Positions 46,001-58,613 are shown, numbered from the stretch's first letter. The stretch: DNA of 64,000 nt from Saussurea involucrata (GCA_033807775.1 CM066322.1:19953001-20017000); one strand, 5' to 3'. Notes: a model not told the origin generated them from the sequence alone. Made by a program: numbers and translations.

Positions 46001-49000
46001 TGTTTATATCGTGTTCCAGTACTTTAGAATGTCAGTAAGATCCCTGAAGGGTAGACTGAGGCCCTTGTTGGGGAGGTTTCATAAGAAGTCACTTATGTTG
46101 TGAGGTGTGTACACTTCGTAGAGAAGAAACGTTGGATAGAGTGTTATGAGTCGTCTAGAGGTAGCTCCTCGTAGATTCGGAGAGGATGAATGTTGAGTTT
46201 GAGTAAGACTCCTGTTTCGGGGGAGTCCCAGTTCTAGGAATCATGGATTAGATCAGTCGGGGTGGTAAGGAAGGACTGTGTCGAAATCTTGATAGTATCA
46301 ATGGAGCTCTAGATTCTTAATCGAGCTTTTCAATGGCAGGGTAAATGAAATAAGATGCCTATAGTGAAATGAAACCATGTAGAAGTGGAAAGTGGGATAG
46401 TTGATTAAAACGAAATAGTATGACAGGGTTGAGTAAGTGAGATGAGGAAATCGTGTTCAGTAAGTTGTTGCATGACCGAGTGGACGACCATTAGTCGTAG
46501 GTGGAATGTCAAGGATAAGTTGCGTAAGTAAAGCGGTTGACCTTGTTAGGGTGAGTAGCCTTAAATTGCAAGTAGAGTCTCATGCATGGCGATCTTTTAT
46601 GTAACATAAAATTTTCACGATTTAAGTCAAATCTGTAAATATAAATTTTGATCGAAAATGAGTCAGTATGCACCAGCGTATGTTTAAAGAAAAGGCGATT
46701 TCATTTACATTGCACATTGAAATTTTGAGCTTAACAAATTGCAAAATATCCCACTCTTTTCATGATAAGCCAAATTTGTTACAAAAGGTCAAGAAAATGG
46801 TTACCTGCAATTCTTTTATTACCAAAATGCCTATTGACCTATCAATATCATACAAATGAGCGTGAGAGCCGACCGGTTTTCTTGGTGTCGGCATTTTCTT
46901 TCAGAATTGTGTCATATGAAAAGATTTTCATGCAGTATATCACTGTCATAATAACATTGTACGGATTGAGCAAGATTGAGGTTCATGGGAAGATGCATGC
47001 AAACGATTCTCGAATCATTGTGCAGGGCATTGAAGTTATAAGAGTGATGGGGTCATGTGTACCCGAGTAGTTTCCAAATGTTGTTTATTTTAAAATGATA
47101 GAAGGCACGAAATGATTTATTTATTGCGTTGTCATGCATGAAGGCTATGAACTCACTAGGTCGTAAGATAGTACATGTTAAACTAAGGAAGAGCTTCAAG
47201 TGGGAAAAGTGTTGGGCAAATCAAGAAAGAATGTTATAGCTTTAGTATTTGTGTTCAAGAGGAAAGGTAAACAGTGGTAGAATCGGAAGTGGACCTTAGT
47301 ATCGGTTGTATGAGGGTCTGCACCCTTGTTCTATAACTGGAAGTATGGTTGTCAAGGGACGGGTGTGTCCGGAGGAAGGACTTGAAGTCTTCAAGGTGAT
47401 GGTTTTAGCGACTCGTTATGAGTAGTGTGGCGAGAAAGAATGAAATGTCCATGGCATGGGAATGTGAGTTCGAGGTGAGCTTGTAATGTTGATGGTACAT
47501 GAGTAGGTTTCGAAAAGAGGGAGGCGAATCGTAAAGTTGATTATGATATGTTGGAAGGATTAGGTTCCGTCAGGAACCCATGTTAGAGAATAAGTTGAGA
47601 AAGTGGTTACAGGTTGTCTGTGGTTGTAGAAGTCGACAGTTGTGTAAGGTAGCCGAGGCCGAAGACTTGAACCAGAAGGTTGAAGGTTGATAGAGCACCT
47701 TGTTAAGAGGATGAGAAGTTATTGTTTTGAATAGGCGTCCTATTTACGAGGCATGGAGAGTTCGTAGAGGGATGAGGTATGTAGCACGAGCATAGTAGGT
47801 GTGTAGATCTTATCGTTCAGTGAGGGACTATGCCCTATTTGTGTAAGGGCTCGGATCGTAAAGAGCTAGGTAGAATGTTATGTTTGAGCTAATTGAGAAC
47901 TCGTGAGTTATAGTTCAACAAGTTGGGGAAGGATTAAGTAGCGAGATAGAATCGATTATGTATACGAGAGGATATGAAGGCAAGTTCGAATGGTGTGAAT
48001 GATCAGGGGAGGTCTGGTCTGCGGTGTGATGTTATGGGCAAAGAGTGTACGGATGTGTAGTGACAGTAATTGTCCATTTAAATGTGCCAGCTAGTGTCGT
48101 AGTGATGTAATGTTAGAAAGAGAAGAAGTTTCAGATAGAAGCCTTTTGGGGTTTCAGAGGAGGTGTGCGATTTGTTAATCAGAGTGTTGGAGCTCGTAGG
48201 GTGTAACTTGACGTTGTGGTATGTTTATGTTCGGGATAGGATGATGGAGTGGTTACCCAAAGGAGAAACCAAGCGTTTGTGGTTGTAAGAGTCGCTAAGT
48301 AAGCATATTTTGGGATCATTGGAAGTTTAAAGAAGATGATGAGGGGTTAGTCAAAATGTGGTGGAGTAGATGCGAAATCTTTAAAGAATGTGAGTTGTTG
48401 CCTATGAGTGAAAGAATTGTCTGAGAAGGTAAAAGTTGGAGATTAAAGAATGTGTAGTGACGTCGAACACTGTGTCGTTTCAAGACGACTTGGGTGAATG
48501 CCTTAAGTTAGGACCTTGGTGCAACTGTTCAGTCATGTAAGTAAGGAGAAAGTGAGGTCAACATGTAGAAAGGTCGGGAGAGAGGGGCAAGTAATGTTTG
48601 GTGAGCAGTGCTCCACACTAACGTGGGGATGTGAAGATAGCACGTCGGATTAAGTGAGTAAATTAGAAGTAGTAACCGTGACATTAACGCCAAAAGGTGC
48701 AGTGTTGTGTAGATTGTCCTTGATAAGTGTGCGAACTTTTGGAAAGAGTGTCGAGGAAGGGAATTGTGTATGATTTTGTGCAGGAAAGAAGTGGATGAGA
48801 CAACTGAATGAGTAAGTTAGTAACTTTGTGAGAAAGGTTTAAACGAACTGGTCGTGTAGTGATAACCTAGTGAGAATGGTATGGTGTGACTAGGGTTACT
48901 CCCCTAGTTGGGCGAGGATAATCGGAGTTATGTTTTTATGATTGAACGAACGCGGTATTCAGCAAGGAATGGTTGTGTTTCAGGATAAGTTTAATTCGAG

Positions 49001-49113
49001 TAGGTGAACACTTCAGCGATGGGTTGGAGGTTCCTACTCTTAGTTACGTATAAGTATGAGGTGGTGAAGTAGTGAGGATGTGAGAGTTAATTGTCGGACT
49101 GTGGTCTAGGTGG
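46001..49113. other. Non-coding interior of element C
   Basis: GTAG/TGAGT-rich plus-strand sequence with stops in all frames. An AT-rich patch at 46600-47060 differs in composition and may be a further insertion without clear ends. Confidence 0.45.
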
Positions 49114-49421
49114 TCCGATGTAACGCCCTAAAATCAGGGCTATTTTGAACCTCAAATTATAATACGTTATGATACAAGAAACTTCAACTTATATAAATAT
49201 AGCAAGGAAATTAACCATCAAGAGTATATTTACAATACAGGATCCTTCAAATAACCTATCAATCTAATCATATCACTATAATCAGATTAACTAAGTTATC
49301 TAAGCAATCCATCAAAATCTCTTCTTGTTAATTGACACCTCTGCTATTCCAAAAACGCTCGTCCCACAACCCTTTACTTTCCCGAGCTGGTACCTGGTAA
49401 GAAAACATCATCTGAAACGAT

Positions 49422-49435
49422 TAGGCCAACGCCTA
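49422..49435 (-). repeat. Conserved LTR hairpin, D
   Basis: TAGGC-CAAC-GCCTA, about 305-315 bp from the minus-strand 3' end, followed on minus by TCGTTTCAG and TTACCAGGTACC. Confidence 0.8.
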
Positions 49436-49736
49436 GTGAGAACATTCGTTTCCACAATAATATTTGCAAAAATCAATGTAAACAAGTTATATCAAACCTG
49501 ATTACCCTTTTCTTACCATACGTATAACTCTCTTCCGTTAACACAATTTTCATCCAATCCCATGAATATGACTGACACACATTCCATCATCATATCATGC
49601 CTCAGAGCCTCACTACGAATCTTCAATGATTCTAGATTAATGCTCTTATCCAATAAATCGCAATTACACATGCCCATTTATCGGAAAGGAAGTAGAGATT
49701 ACAAGCACTTATGTCAATCCCATTTTCTTCCTTAGA

Positions 49737-49830
49737 AATTGGGAATAACGATTATTACCACACGCCTATTCCACAATTTCCACACACACACTGGAATAAC
49801 GATTAATACCACACGCCTATTCCATGTGAT
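49737..49830. repeat. Imperfect tandem repeat in LTR D
   Basis: GGAATAACGATTA(T/A)TACCAC followed by ACGCCTATTCCA, twice, about 57 bp apart. Confidence 0.8.
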
Positions 49831-50072
49831 TACCAAACACTGGTGTCTATGGATCCATTACACTTTACTAACGTATATGCATAACAACATATTACAGCTC
49901 ATATCATATTCTCAAATCTAAGAATACTAGATAACCTATCGTATCTTCATCCTCAAATGCCCCCCTTCTGGGGGCAGCGCCCCTAGAAATTTTTTAGAAA
50001 ACTTAACCAGACAAAACATCCAGGACAGCATCCAGACCTTAGAACCTAACCTTTGTCAACTTCCCCAAAAGA

Positions 50073-50304
50073 GTCCGGACAACAGGAGTTTCCGGATAAC
50101 AAAACTATCCGGACAACTAAACTTCCCGGATAACACAACTTTCCGGATACTGATCTAATCCGGACAACTTAAGTTTTCCGGACGCTTCACTAATCCGGAT
50201 AACACCCGGAAACTAACGCAACCCGGATACTATCCGGTAACTACAATCATCCGGAAAACTAAAGCAATACAATAAAACTTACCCGGATACTATTGCGTCC
50301 GGAA
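50073..50304. repeat. CCGG array in LTR D
   Basis: Fourteen CCGG words, mostly TCCGGA(T/C)AAC, in 230 bp. The motif matches the unrelated copia leader array at 17858-19422. Confidence 0.92.
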
Positions 50305-51400
50305 ACATTCATCACCAGGGGTAGTGTTCGGTTCTGCAGCCTAAAATTCGATCCATTTTCATGTCTGTTCGATTCAGCTCATTCCAAACCATCCCATACA
50401 GTTCATAATCAATTTATACAGCTATTTCAAGGTTTAATTTAACATGAAAACACTGATTTAAGCAAGGAACAATGAACTCACCTTATATTTGCAAATACTC
50501 ACTTCCTGCACAAATCTACTACTTCAAATCTGTTGTAAACGATTTTGTAAATCAACCCAATACACAGATTCGTTTATAACCATATAACCACAACAGATTT
50601 AATCAAAAACCTTGACTGATTTACATACCAAAATGATGAATAAACCCTTGCTTTTCTTTCTTTTCTCCTTTCCCTTCTTTCTCTCTATTTCTTCTTTCTC
50701 TCTTGACCGACCCAAAGACCAAAAACCAGATAATATCTGATTTTCAGATATTTTATCCAAACAAACTTTCCAAAATGACCAAAAGCACCCTCAAGTTTCA
50801 TTAATTCCAAAAGTAACATCTTACTTACATCTCTTGTATTTTAATCCTAATGAATTATAAAACTTCCATATATTTCAAGGTTTACACAAAAATACAAATA
50901 TATCCCAATTCTTATTAAAATAATATTATTGAAAATTTAGGATGTTACATCCGAGGAAAAGGAAAATGTTATCTGCCTAGACGATTGTTATGTGGTGCAA
51001 GGTTGTGAGTTGCGAGACGATGAAGGAACTCGGGGTTATGAGTTGTCGGGATGTACATGGTTGGCCTTGTGCCAAGCTGTCAGGTAAGTGAATTGTTTCT
51101 TAGTAGACGAATCTTGTGCTGTAGCGGGGGTTTCCGCCAAGTTCCTCCTTAAAGGAAGTAAAGATGCACGAGAAGCCTTGTTTAGTCTTCTATTGTTAAG
51201 ACCGATCGATTAGGAGCAGTAACCTACGAGTGAGAGTACCGTAAGAACTGAAGGGAATGCATCCAATGCTCCATGTTTCGAATGTAATGAGGTGGTTGAC
51301 TGAGTTAGAGATGGCCCCACCTTGGGGGTGTTGGAATCGGAAATGAGGGCGAGGTACCAATAGCTCTTCCAATAAGGAATTCCGGGGACGGAATTCTTTT

Positions 51401-51413
51401 AAGGGGGGAGTGT
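51401..51413 (+). promoter_or_regulatory. Polypurine tract, element C
   Basis: AAGGGGGGAGTGT preceding the 3' LTR, after GGGACGGAATTC. Confidence 0.88.
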
Positions 51414-53157
51414 TGTAACAACCCATATTCTAATAGGTTGGAAGTTAAGTGTCAAGAATGAAAAGATGGAAAGTAAGCTAAAGGACCTTTTTGCAATTAG
51501 AGAAAACTATATATAAGGACCAGAAATCTAGGTATTGTATACTGTTCATTTTCATCTTGTTGGCGGCTGAGGAGTAACCGAGAGAAACAGTGAAGGGAAA
51601 GTTTGGGCATCGATTTCTTGCTGGAGAAACTCTGCGTTGGTGAGTAATCCCTTCATCCCTATGTTAATTCTTGCTCAACGTTTAGCTAGATAAGTTAATG
51701 TTCTATTTGTAATTTTAGTTTTAAGTTGGGAGAAGGTTCAAGAACCCAGGGAATGGGTTTTGTTTTAAGAATGGGTTTGAAATCAAATGATTTGGGTTTT
51801 TCTGGTTAAGAAGTGAATCGGAATCAAGTGAGTAAGGATGTTTGTGTTTAATAACCTCATTACCTGAAATGTTTATGAAAGATTGTATGTTAAAATAAAA
51901 TTCTGAAATCGATGTCTGATTCAAAGAGAAACCTGCAAGTACGCATGGGGAAGAAGACCCAGCTGGCGCAAATCCTATTTTGCGCGAAGCCTTGGTGGCG
52001 CAAATCCTATTTTGTGCGAAGCACAAGTGGCGCAAAACCCTGTTTGCGCGAAACCCAGGTGGCGCAAAGCTCAGGTGGCGCAAACCCAGGCCTGGCGCAA
52101 ACCTGGCTCAGCGCAAGCCTTGTTGTTACTGGACCTAGGTTGTTTGGACCGAGAGGGGTGGTTGGGCCGAATGTCTTTGATGGGTCGAGAATGTCTTAAT
52201 CCGTGCGGACTTAGTATTTAGTTGGGTTTGACTATTTTAGGTCCAAGGTATGTATTAGTGACCTATGATGACGTTAAGAGTTCTACCTATTTTAGGGCCG
52301 AGTTAAGAGAAGAAAGTAAGATCCGAGGTCTAGTTAAATCTAATTATTTTATAATTAAATTATTAGGTTTACGGACGGAACGAGGCAACATGTTAGGAAG
52401 AGTTTGCTATCAGGTGAGTTCTCTCAACCTTTTTATGACGTACTTATTTTACTGAAATGGTTTCTTCACGAGAATGATTTGCCTTATAAAAGTTATGCGT
52501 GTTTCCATGCTTTGTATGTTTATTTACAAATGAAATGATGTTTAAGGTTTTCATGAATATGATTTCAAATGTATGTGTATGCTATGTGGAGTCGGTTACA
52601 CAGTGGGGTCAGGGTACCTTGGGATTTCTAATCCGTTGGGCATATGGAGGTTAGCTTGTAGGTTGGAATTCGTTTCCTCCTACATGAAGGAACAGGGGGT
52701 CCACTTGGATTTCGGTGTAGACAAGAGGGTGTCCGTTAGGCCCCGATCGGAGTAGCTTATGCGATCCCTGAACCATGTGTTGAACCTTGGATGATGTTTA
52801 TGAGAAAGATGTGAATGTATTTTCAATGAAATGATTTTTATACTGTGATAAATGTTTTATGGGGGGAATTCATTAGACCTTTTGGTCTAACCCTCGATTT
52901 TCAAAAACTAAACCATTTTCAGGTAAGCATATCGTGGGTTCTTCTAGTAAGAACTAGGAGAAGGCAAGGAGGATGTGGAGCTCTTAGTGACTCCAAGTTT
53001 TGATGGATGACTATAGATAGAACTCGGTTGTGGATTTAGAGACTTCCGCTGTCCAAATCTTGTTTAGTACACTTTAATAATTGTAAAGACAAGTTTAACT
53101 ATGTAATCCGAATGCTTATTTTATGATATTGCATGTTTAAGAATTTGGGACGTTACA
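51414..53157 (+). repeat. 3' LTR of element C
   Basis: Matches 43787-45546, with the array at 51965-52119 lacking one 32-bp unit and gaining a 16-bp one. Hairpin at 52873-52890 (TTAGACC-TTTT-GGTCTAA). Confidence 0.93.
51965..52119. repeat. CpG hairpin array in LTR C, copy 2
   Basis: One unit joins the GGCGC left arm of one repeat to the TTGTGCG right arm of another, so an unequal exchange happened inside the array. Confidence 0.88.
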
Positions 53158-53162
53158 AAATA

Positions 53163-55151
53163 TCCCCAATCATATTACTATTTATGTTATGAAGAATTTG
53201 AAAAAAAAAAGCTGGATTAAAATTAATCGAACTTTATGAGTTGCCAAAAAAAGGCATTATACAACTTTTCATTTAATAATATATGTATATATATTCACTT
53301 CAAATATATATATTTGAAATAGGAATAGGTGAGTGGAATAGGAAAAGATGCTGAGAAACGAATTGGAGCTCGGAGTGGCTGAGAAATAAAAAACGAAGCG
53401 GTAAGACCCGAGCGAAGGAGAAAAAGGAAAATAGGGATTGCTGGCTTACAAAATCATCAAATTCTGATCGTTAAGATCACGTTGAAAAATATTTATATGA
53501 TTATTCTCGAGATGAAAGTATGTATATTTTCCGAAATATGACCTTAGTGACATTAGGGTGATCAAGCTTATTGCACACCACAACTTCTTACGTAAACGCT
53601 GCCCGAAGCGATTGTATTTCCACCTCCGTTCGGTGGCCTTCTTCCCCCTAATCCAGCAGTTTCACTGACAAAATCAAACAATAATGGAGTATTTAGTCGA
53701 TTACATTACATTATTTGAATAAATTTGTAAATTTGTAAAACAACCATAAATGTAAAACAAAATCAAACAATAATGGAGTATTTAGTCGATTACATTACAT
53801 TATTTGAATAAACTTGTAAACTTGTAAAACAACCATAAATGTAAAGAATGTAAATGAAGGGAACACACAATTCAAATACCTTAAATGTTGTTAAATTGTA
53901 GAGAATTAACGTCATAAAACCCCAATTGGATCAAAATTTGTAACCCTAATTTCAAAAGATGGTGCAGGCAAAACTTCTAGAAGGTATGGAAGAGAAGATA
54001 ACCTCAACCGATGATTAATGTGAGCCACGACGGAAGTTAACTTTGTTGCTTTGTTGTTCAATTGCTTTTCGGAAGAAAGAGAACGACTCTTTGAGTTCGT
54101 TGGGAAGACGAAGGGTCAATGGCGGAAGTATCCCGTAGTCTTGTTAACCTCTTCGGGATATTGGGGAAAAGAAAAATACAGCTTGGATCACATGAAAGTC
54201 GGAAGCACAACAACATCATCAGTAATAGTTACTGAAATCACCTTAAAAAAAGTCAAGCCTTCTCCATGTAGGTCACGAATTTCACATTGACCAATTTTCA
54301 CTTTCACAAATTATACATGGCGGAAGTATCCTGTAGTCGGTCTGGATGATTCGATGAGGTTTGGAGAAATGAAGAGGTTTGGGAAGAGATACAATGATGA
54401 ACGGAAACAGAAAAGACTACCCATAGTCATCGGTTTTGGAAGAGGAACAAATGAAATGAGAAAAATAGACATTGAGCAAAGAGGCTTGGGAAAAGGAGAA
54501 CAAAGATAAACCAATTTCTAGCTCTGAGAGGATGCCACGTCACTACAAGTGATTTTTGTTTTAATATATATATTGATTTGGAATATGAACCGATGATTTT
54601 GAATAATTTTATTAAAATCATTTATCCAAATTTATTTTTTATGGAATTGGAGGAATACATTTCTCTAACTTCTGTTTAACTCGTTAAAATATTTGTAGAA
54701 TTATCGTATTTGATTTTTCTCTTAATAAATCAGTGGGGGAATCGTAATGATTATAACAACAATTTAAAAATAATTAAGACAGCTAATAAAATTTCAAAAT
54801 AATTAAAATATGATTAATAATAATAAAAATGCTGAATATTAAATATCCACAGATTAATAATAAAAAACTAACTTTATTACTTAATCTTATGTAAAATATG
54901 AAGAATAATACAGGAAAAAGGCGAACATTTATCATAACATTGTTTAAAACACCTATGCGAAGAAATTCCAAATGTCGAGGGGAATTAGACAAGAGGCTCC
55001 GTTATCCCATTTATCTTTATAATCGCATCGGAGGGTTAAACTTTAATCGCAGTTATGAAATCTCTCACCTACAATATGAATATGCTGACAACGTAATTTT
55101 CTTGGGCAAATGGTCGAGAATTACAAATGTTCGTAACCTACATGGAATCCT
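53163..55151. other. Non-coding DNA with duplicated blocks
   Basis: Contains an 89-bp tandem duplication (53672-53849, AATCAAACAATAATGG) and two copies of GGCGGAAGTATCC(C/T)GTAGTC (54120 and 54319). No protein similarity recognised. Confidence 0.45.
53672..53849. repeat. 89-bp tandem duplication
   Basis: Two copies with only a few differences. Confidence 0.9.
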
Positions 55152-55154
55152 TTA

Positions 55155-55355
55155 GGTTGCGTTTGATACATGGGACATGACAGGACAAAACTCATTGTCC
55201 CACGTTTGGCGCAACTTGGGACAGGGACAAGGACGGGACGGGACAGGGTGGGACAAAAAAGTCTCTTTTCTTGTTCAACCAAAATAGGTGCAACATGGGA
55301 CAAAAGTGACGCAGATAAATTCCCGTTCAATCATGTCTACGTACCAAACGCTACC
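55155..55355. mobile_element. MITE, TSD TTA
   Basis: GGTTGCGTTTGATAC at the left pairs with GTACCAAACGCTACC at the right (13 of 15), flanked by TTA (55152-55154 and 55356-55358). GGGACA repeats inside. Confidence 0.82.
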
Positions 55356-55398
55356 TTAATGTTTTCAATCGGCACCGGGCTTAAAGATAGATCTCTCT

Positions 55399-55880
55399 AA
55401 AAGTAAGTTAGTATTGGGGGTGCAACGTAGTGAAGTTGATTCCATGGCTTCTTGGGTGGGATGTAAGGTTAGTTCTTTTCCGCTAGAGAATCCCGGCATG
55501 CCAATTGGTGCTAATAAGCGAATTAGTAGTAGTTGGAATCCGGTGGTGGAATTTTTTTTCTAAACGCCTTGCGGCCTAGAAAGCTAAAATGACGTCATTC
55601 AATGGTAGATTAACTCTTATGAAATCCGTTCTTGGAAGTCTTTTTTTGAAAAGGAGACGACACTCCTGACAATATATTGAATAAAAAGAAAACGTACACC
55701 TAAACGACGAGTTGACTCCCTCCCAACAAGGAACTCCACCCACAATAAAGGACAGACCCTAAATGGGGTGGAGAACCAAACTAAAGAAAAACAACCAAAG
55801 TTCACTTCTTGGAAGCCTTCCATTGTATTACTTGTCGATGTTCCGTGCGCCGTTGTTTGTTTTATAATTACTTGAACGAG
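55399..55880 (+). pseudogene. LINE reverse transcriptase fragment
   Basis: The translation SKLVLGVQRSEVDSMASW, then GMPIGANKRISSSWNPVVEFF, then KAKMTSFNGRLTLMKSVLGS matches the end of plant LINE reverse transcriptase, just before the zf-RVT domain (LG.P.G.N..W.P...F..RL..WK.K.LS.GGRLTLIKSVL). Breaks: one extra or missing T in the T8 run near 55550-55557, a TAG where Trp is conserved near 55576, and a 167-bp insertion at 55639-55805. After the insertion the frame continues with LPLYYLSMF (55816 on). The enzyme would reverse-transcribe LINE RNA at the target; this piece is dead. No endonuclease domain is nearby. Confidence 0.82.
55639..55805 (-). mobile_element. Short retroposon (SINE or LINE tail), TSD 10 bp
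   Basis: Inserted in the LINE fragment with direct repeat TTCTTGGAAG (55629-55638 and 55806-55815). On minus it ends in an A-tract (CAAAAAAAGA), as retroposons do. Confidence 0.75.
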
Positions 55881-56101
55881 TAAGACGTGATTTTTTTAGG
55901 GGTGGGGGGAAGGTCGGGAAAGTCATAAAAGGAGACGTCCACATGTTCCAGCCAAGTCTAAGGTATAAGTCCTTAATTTCTCGTTAATTATAAAGTCTTT
56001 AAATAAGAGTGATTACATAGAAATGATAATAAACACGAAATAATATTTATTGATTAAATAACTTTAAATATTTATGTATGTTTAACTTATATTGTCATAT
56101 A

Positions 56102-56140
56102 TCTATACTCCTTTATAAAAAGAATAAGAGAAACCGTTTT
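56102..56140 (+). mobile_element. Probable Helitron 5' terminus
   Basis: TCTATACTCCTTTATAAAAA follows an A, as plant Helitron starts do. The 3' hairpin/CTAG end was not found before 62866, so the element is unbounded on the right. Confidence 0.5.
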
Positions 56141-56840
56141 TCAACACTTTCACTTTCTAAACTAGCAGTTACTTTCTAAACCACGTCCTGATTCTTCTTC
56201 CCCAGGTTCTCGTCTCCCTACACACACAGAATCGCAGCATACATCTCCTCCATGTCTTCTGTCGCACATTCTCAGATTTTCTCTGCTCGATTTTGCTCAA
56301 GTATCTCCAATTTTATTCGATTTTACTCAGGTTTACTCAGGTATGTCTTCCATTTTGCTTCCTAACCCTAATGTTTGCAGTTACGGTTTTCGCTTTCGTT
56401 GATGTAGAGCCAATTTTGCGTTTTGTTCTTGATTTTACTAACAATCTGACGTTTTTGTGTGTGTGTGCTGTTTTCCAGCTTCTTTACTACCATCACCTGA
56501 ATTTTTCCCCAACTTGGTCTCTTTTTCCTCATTCTTATGGCCATCCCCATTCTCGATTTTACTAACAACTTGATCTCTTTTTGTTTCCAAAAATCAGGAA
56601 ACATGATTTCTGGGGTTTTTCAAGAAGGTATTTTCTTTTCATTTTTAATATGGATTTGATGTTTGTTGATTTCTTTATTTGAAGATTTTCTTAATATTCT
56701 TTGAATTTTGAACTGACTCAGTTTTATATGATGATTTCAGTTGAGCATTGTGATTCTGGGTTCTGAAAAGATCTCCACTCCAAATCTGGAGGTTGACATG
56801 CAATTGTTACTCTACTTTGTGACTTTCTTTCTGGTTTTAG

Positions 56841-57185
56841 GTTTTGGTGGTGCAAGAGAAGAGTGGAAAGTTCCAAGGAACCAGCATATGGTAGTTTCCT
56901 ACTTTCCTACTGGAGTTGTTGACGAGGTAAGTCCATTTGGTAAGATTATAATTATTGGCAGCATGTAGAAACTTAATTGGTATTTCTTTGATCCTAATGG
57001 GAGAAGATTGGAGGAAAAATTGGTTTATTTTTTATCGCTTAAATTGGTTTAGTTTGGTGTTGGAAGATGATGTTTCTTTTTGGTAATGTATGATTTTTCG
57101 TTGGCTTGAGTTTAATAATTTTCAAATACAGGAGTTGATTGAAAGCATACATGCCATGGCTGGTGCTGATTTTGGTTTGGTCAAC
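56841..57185 (+). pseudogene. Unidentified two-exon gene fragment
   Basis: I do not recognise this gene. Exon-like segment 56841-56926 reads FGGAREEWKVPRNQHMVV then SYFPTGVVDE and ends at a GT donor (GACGAG/GTAAG). After a 205-bp intron, 57132-57185 reads ELIESIHAMAGADFGLVN and ends before GTAATA. The frame is kept across the junction (phase 0), which supports a real origin. The next AG-bounded segment (57299 on) has a stop in that frame. It lies first in the row of captured exons after the Helitron-like terminus. It could be the N-terminal part of a host protein or a young gene; no function is proposed. Confidence 0.45.
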
Positions 57186-57338
57186 GTAATAATTATTTTG
57201 TAAAGCTGCATGTTTCTGTATTTAAATATGTTTTTAATTTTTGTTGCTTAACATGCTTGATTTGCTTTACAATTTGCCTGTTTTATAATCTTTTGCAGAG
57301 CATTTGGACCCTGTCAATGTGAAAATTGCTGAATTGAG

Positions 57339-57410
57339 GGAGGCATAGTGGTCACTAATGATGGGAATGCCTTTTTGCGGGAGTCAGATATCGCTCACCC
57401 AGCTGCAAAG
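57339..57410 (+). pseudogene. CCT3: CCT gamma (TCP-1 subunit) exon fragment
   Basis: The 24 codons GGIVVTNDGNAFLRESDIAH then PAAK match the nucleotide-binding region of the group II chaperonin CCT, closest from memory to subunit gamma (family pattern VTNDGNAILRE.D..HPAAK). The exon ends at a GT donor (GCTGCAAAG/GTAGTT). The complete protein is about 550 residues, and neither the preceding LGP motif nor the following DGTTSVIVLAGE block is nearby. Upstream codons (57299-57338) do not match CCT and carry a stop in this frame, so the exon was joined to foreign sequence. Complete CCT folds actin and tubulin in the cytosol; this fragment cannot. Confidence 0.72.
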
Positions 57411-57641
57411 GTAGTTATGCCGAATGATTTTACTCAAAACATTTATGACTGAACACCATATTTCAGTTTCTTTTTTATTCTCTAACCCCAAGTTTGGTAC
57501 CTCTTCTATTCAGATTATGCAAATTTGGAATACAATCTTACATGTGTTGTTTGCTTGGTATGGTTGCATATCAAATTAATCTTGTATACAAATTAACAAC
57601 ACATATATATTCTTTCTGCTATTCATTCGGATTCATTATTC

Positions 57642-57848
57642 TCACTTGATCTTCAGCATACTCTTTTTCATCCATACGCTTTGAGCTGTGGGCATCTTTT
57701 TTGCAAAGCGTGCTTGCTCAGCTGGTTCCGTTTTGATCTTCGAAGGGGTTGAATCTGCAAGCTCAAAGATGAAATGTCCAGTTCTCTGCAGCAGCCTACT
57801 GTGGATCAGCTCATGGATATCTTGCTTTTGGATTTTAAAGTGTTGCAC
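57642..57848 (-). other. Unrecognised open frame in the mosaic
   Basis: A 68-codon frame (IFELADSTPSKIKTEPAEQA in its middle) has protein-like composition, and a second minus frame (RMDEKEYAEDQVRIMN) overlaps it. No family is recognised; it may be another captured exon on the opposite strand or chance. Confidence 0.25.
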
Positions 57849-58613
57849 TTTCTGGATTTGGACAACTTTCTTTTGTTCTTATGGTTTGATTTGGTTCTAA
57901 TCAGTGGTGGATTTCAGATCACTCAGGAGCATGCTCATCAGATTCACATGAAGGATATAATGGTTTTATGGTTTTGGAGTGCATTTTGTCCTTTGGCCAA
58001 TTCTCAGTTCTGTCCCTTTAAGCTGCTTCTGTATGGCCCTGTGGTTTGCTTATTTATTCTCCTGCAGCTTATTTCTTATTTAGCCAAGCTTACTGGATTT
58101 TCCAGATTTTCTTTTAATCTTGGTGGATCTCTTCAACCTCATGCCTTCTGGTTCAGAATTACTCAAGTGCTCAATTTTTTGGATTATTGGTTTCAGTTCA
58201 GTTGCTTTTGCCTTATAATTTTCAGCTTATGAAATAAAGCTGATGTGTTTGTCTGTTTGGTCTATTCTATTAAGCTGCCCAAGCCCCAGGTTTTGACTGT
58301 TTTAGAAGTGGATGGGATTATGGTTTCTAACCTTGGAAGAATACAGATCAGTTTGGTTTTTGCTATTTCAAGCTGTCATTTGGATTATAATCAGCTGCTG
58401 CTTAATTTGATTATAATCAGAAGGTGTGAGTTGCAAGGGCTTAATGATGACATAAGGATGGCCTATTGGTTTCTTGTGGATGTTGCTACTTGGAGATGGC
58501 TTATTGGAGTTCAGCTTATTCAGCCCAAACAGTTTTGGATCTATTCACATACAAATTGGATTTTTGGGCAGCAATGCAGGTCAATGGCCGTAGGCCAAAT
58601 TGGTCTTAGATTG

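Larger units (their letters stand above)
49119..50949 (-). mobile_element. Solo LTR D, with TSD
   Basis: 1831 bp from TGTAACGCCCT to TAGGATGTTACA, TSD TCCGA perfect (49114-49118 and 50950-50954). The position of the conserved hairpin near its left end indicates minus orientation. It formed by recombination between two LTRs. Confidence 0.93.
43787..53157 (+). mobile_element. Gypsy element C, non-coding inside, with TSD
   Basis: LTRs of 1760 and 1744 bp. TSD AAATA is perfect (43782-43786 and 53158-53162). Primer site and polypurine tract give plus orientation. After removing nested solo LTR D the interior is about 4 kb with no intact gene. Confidence 0.93.
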
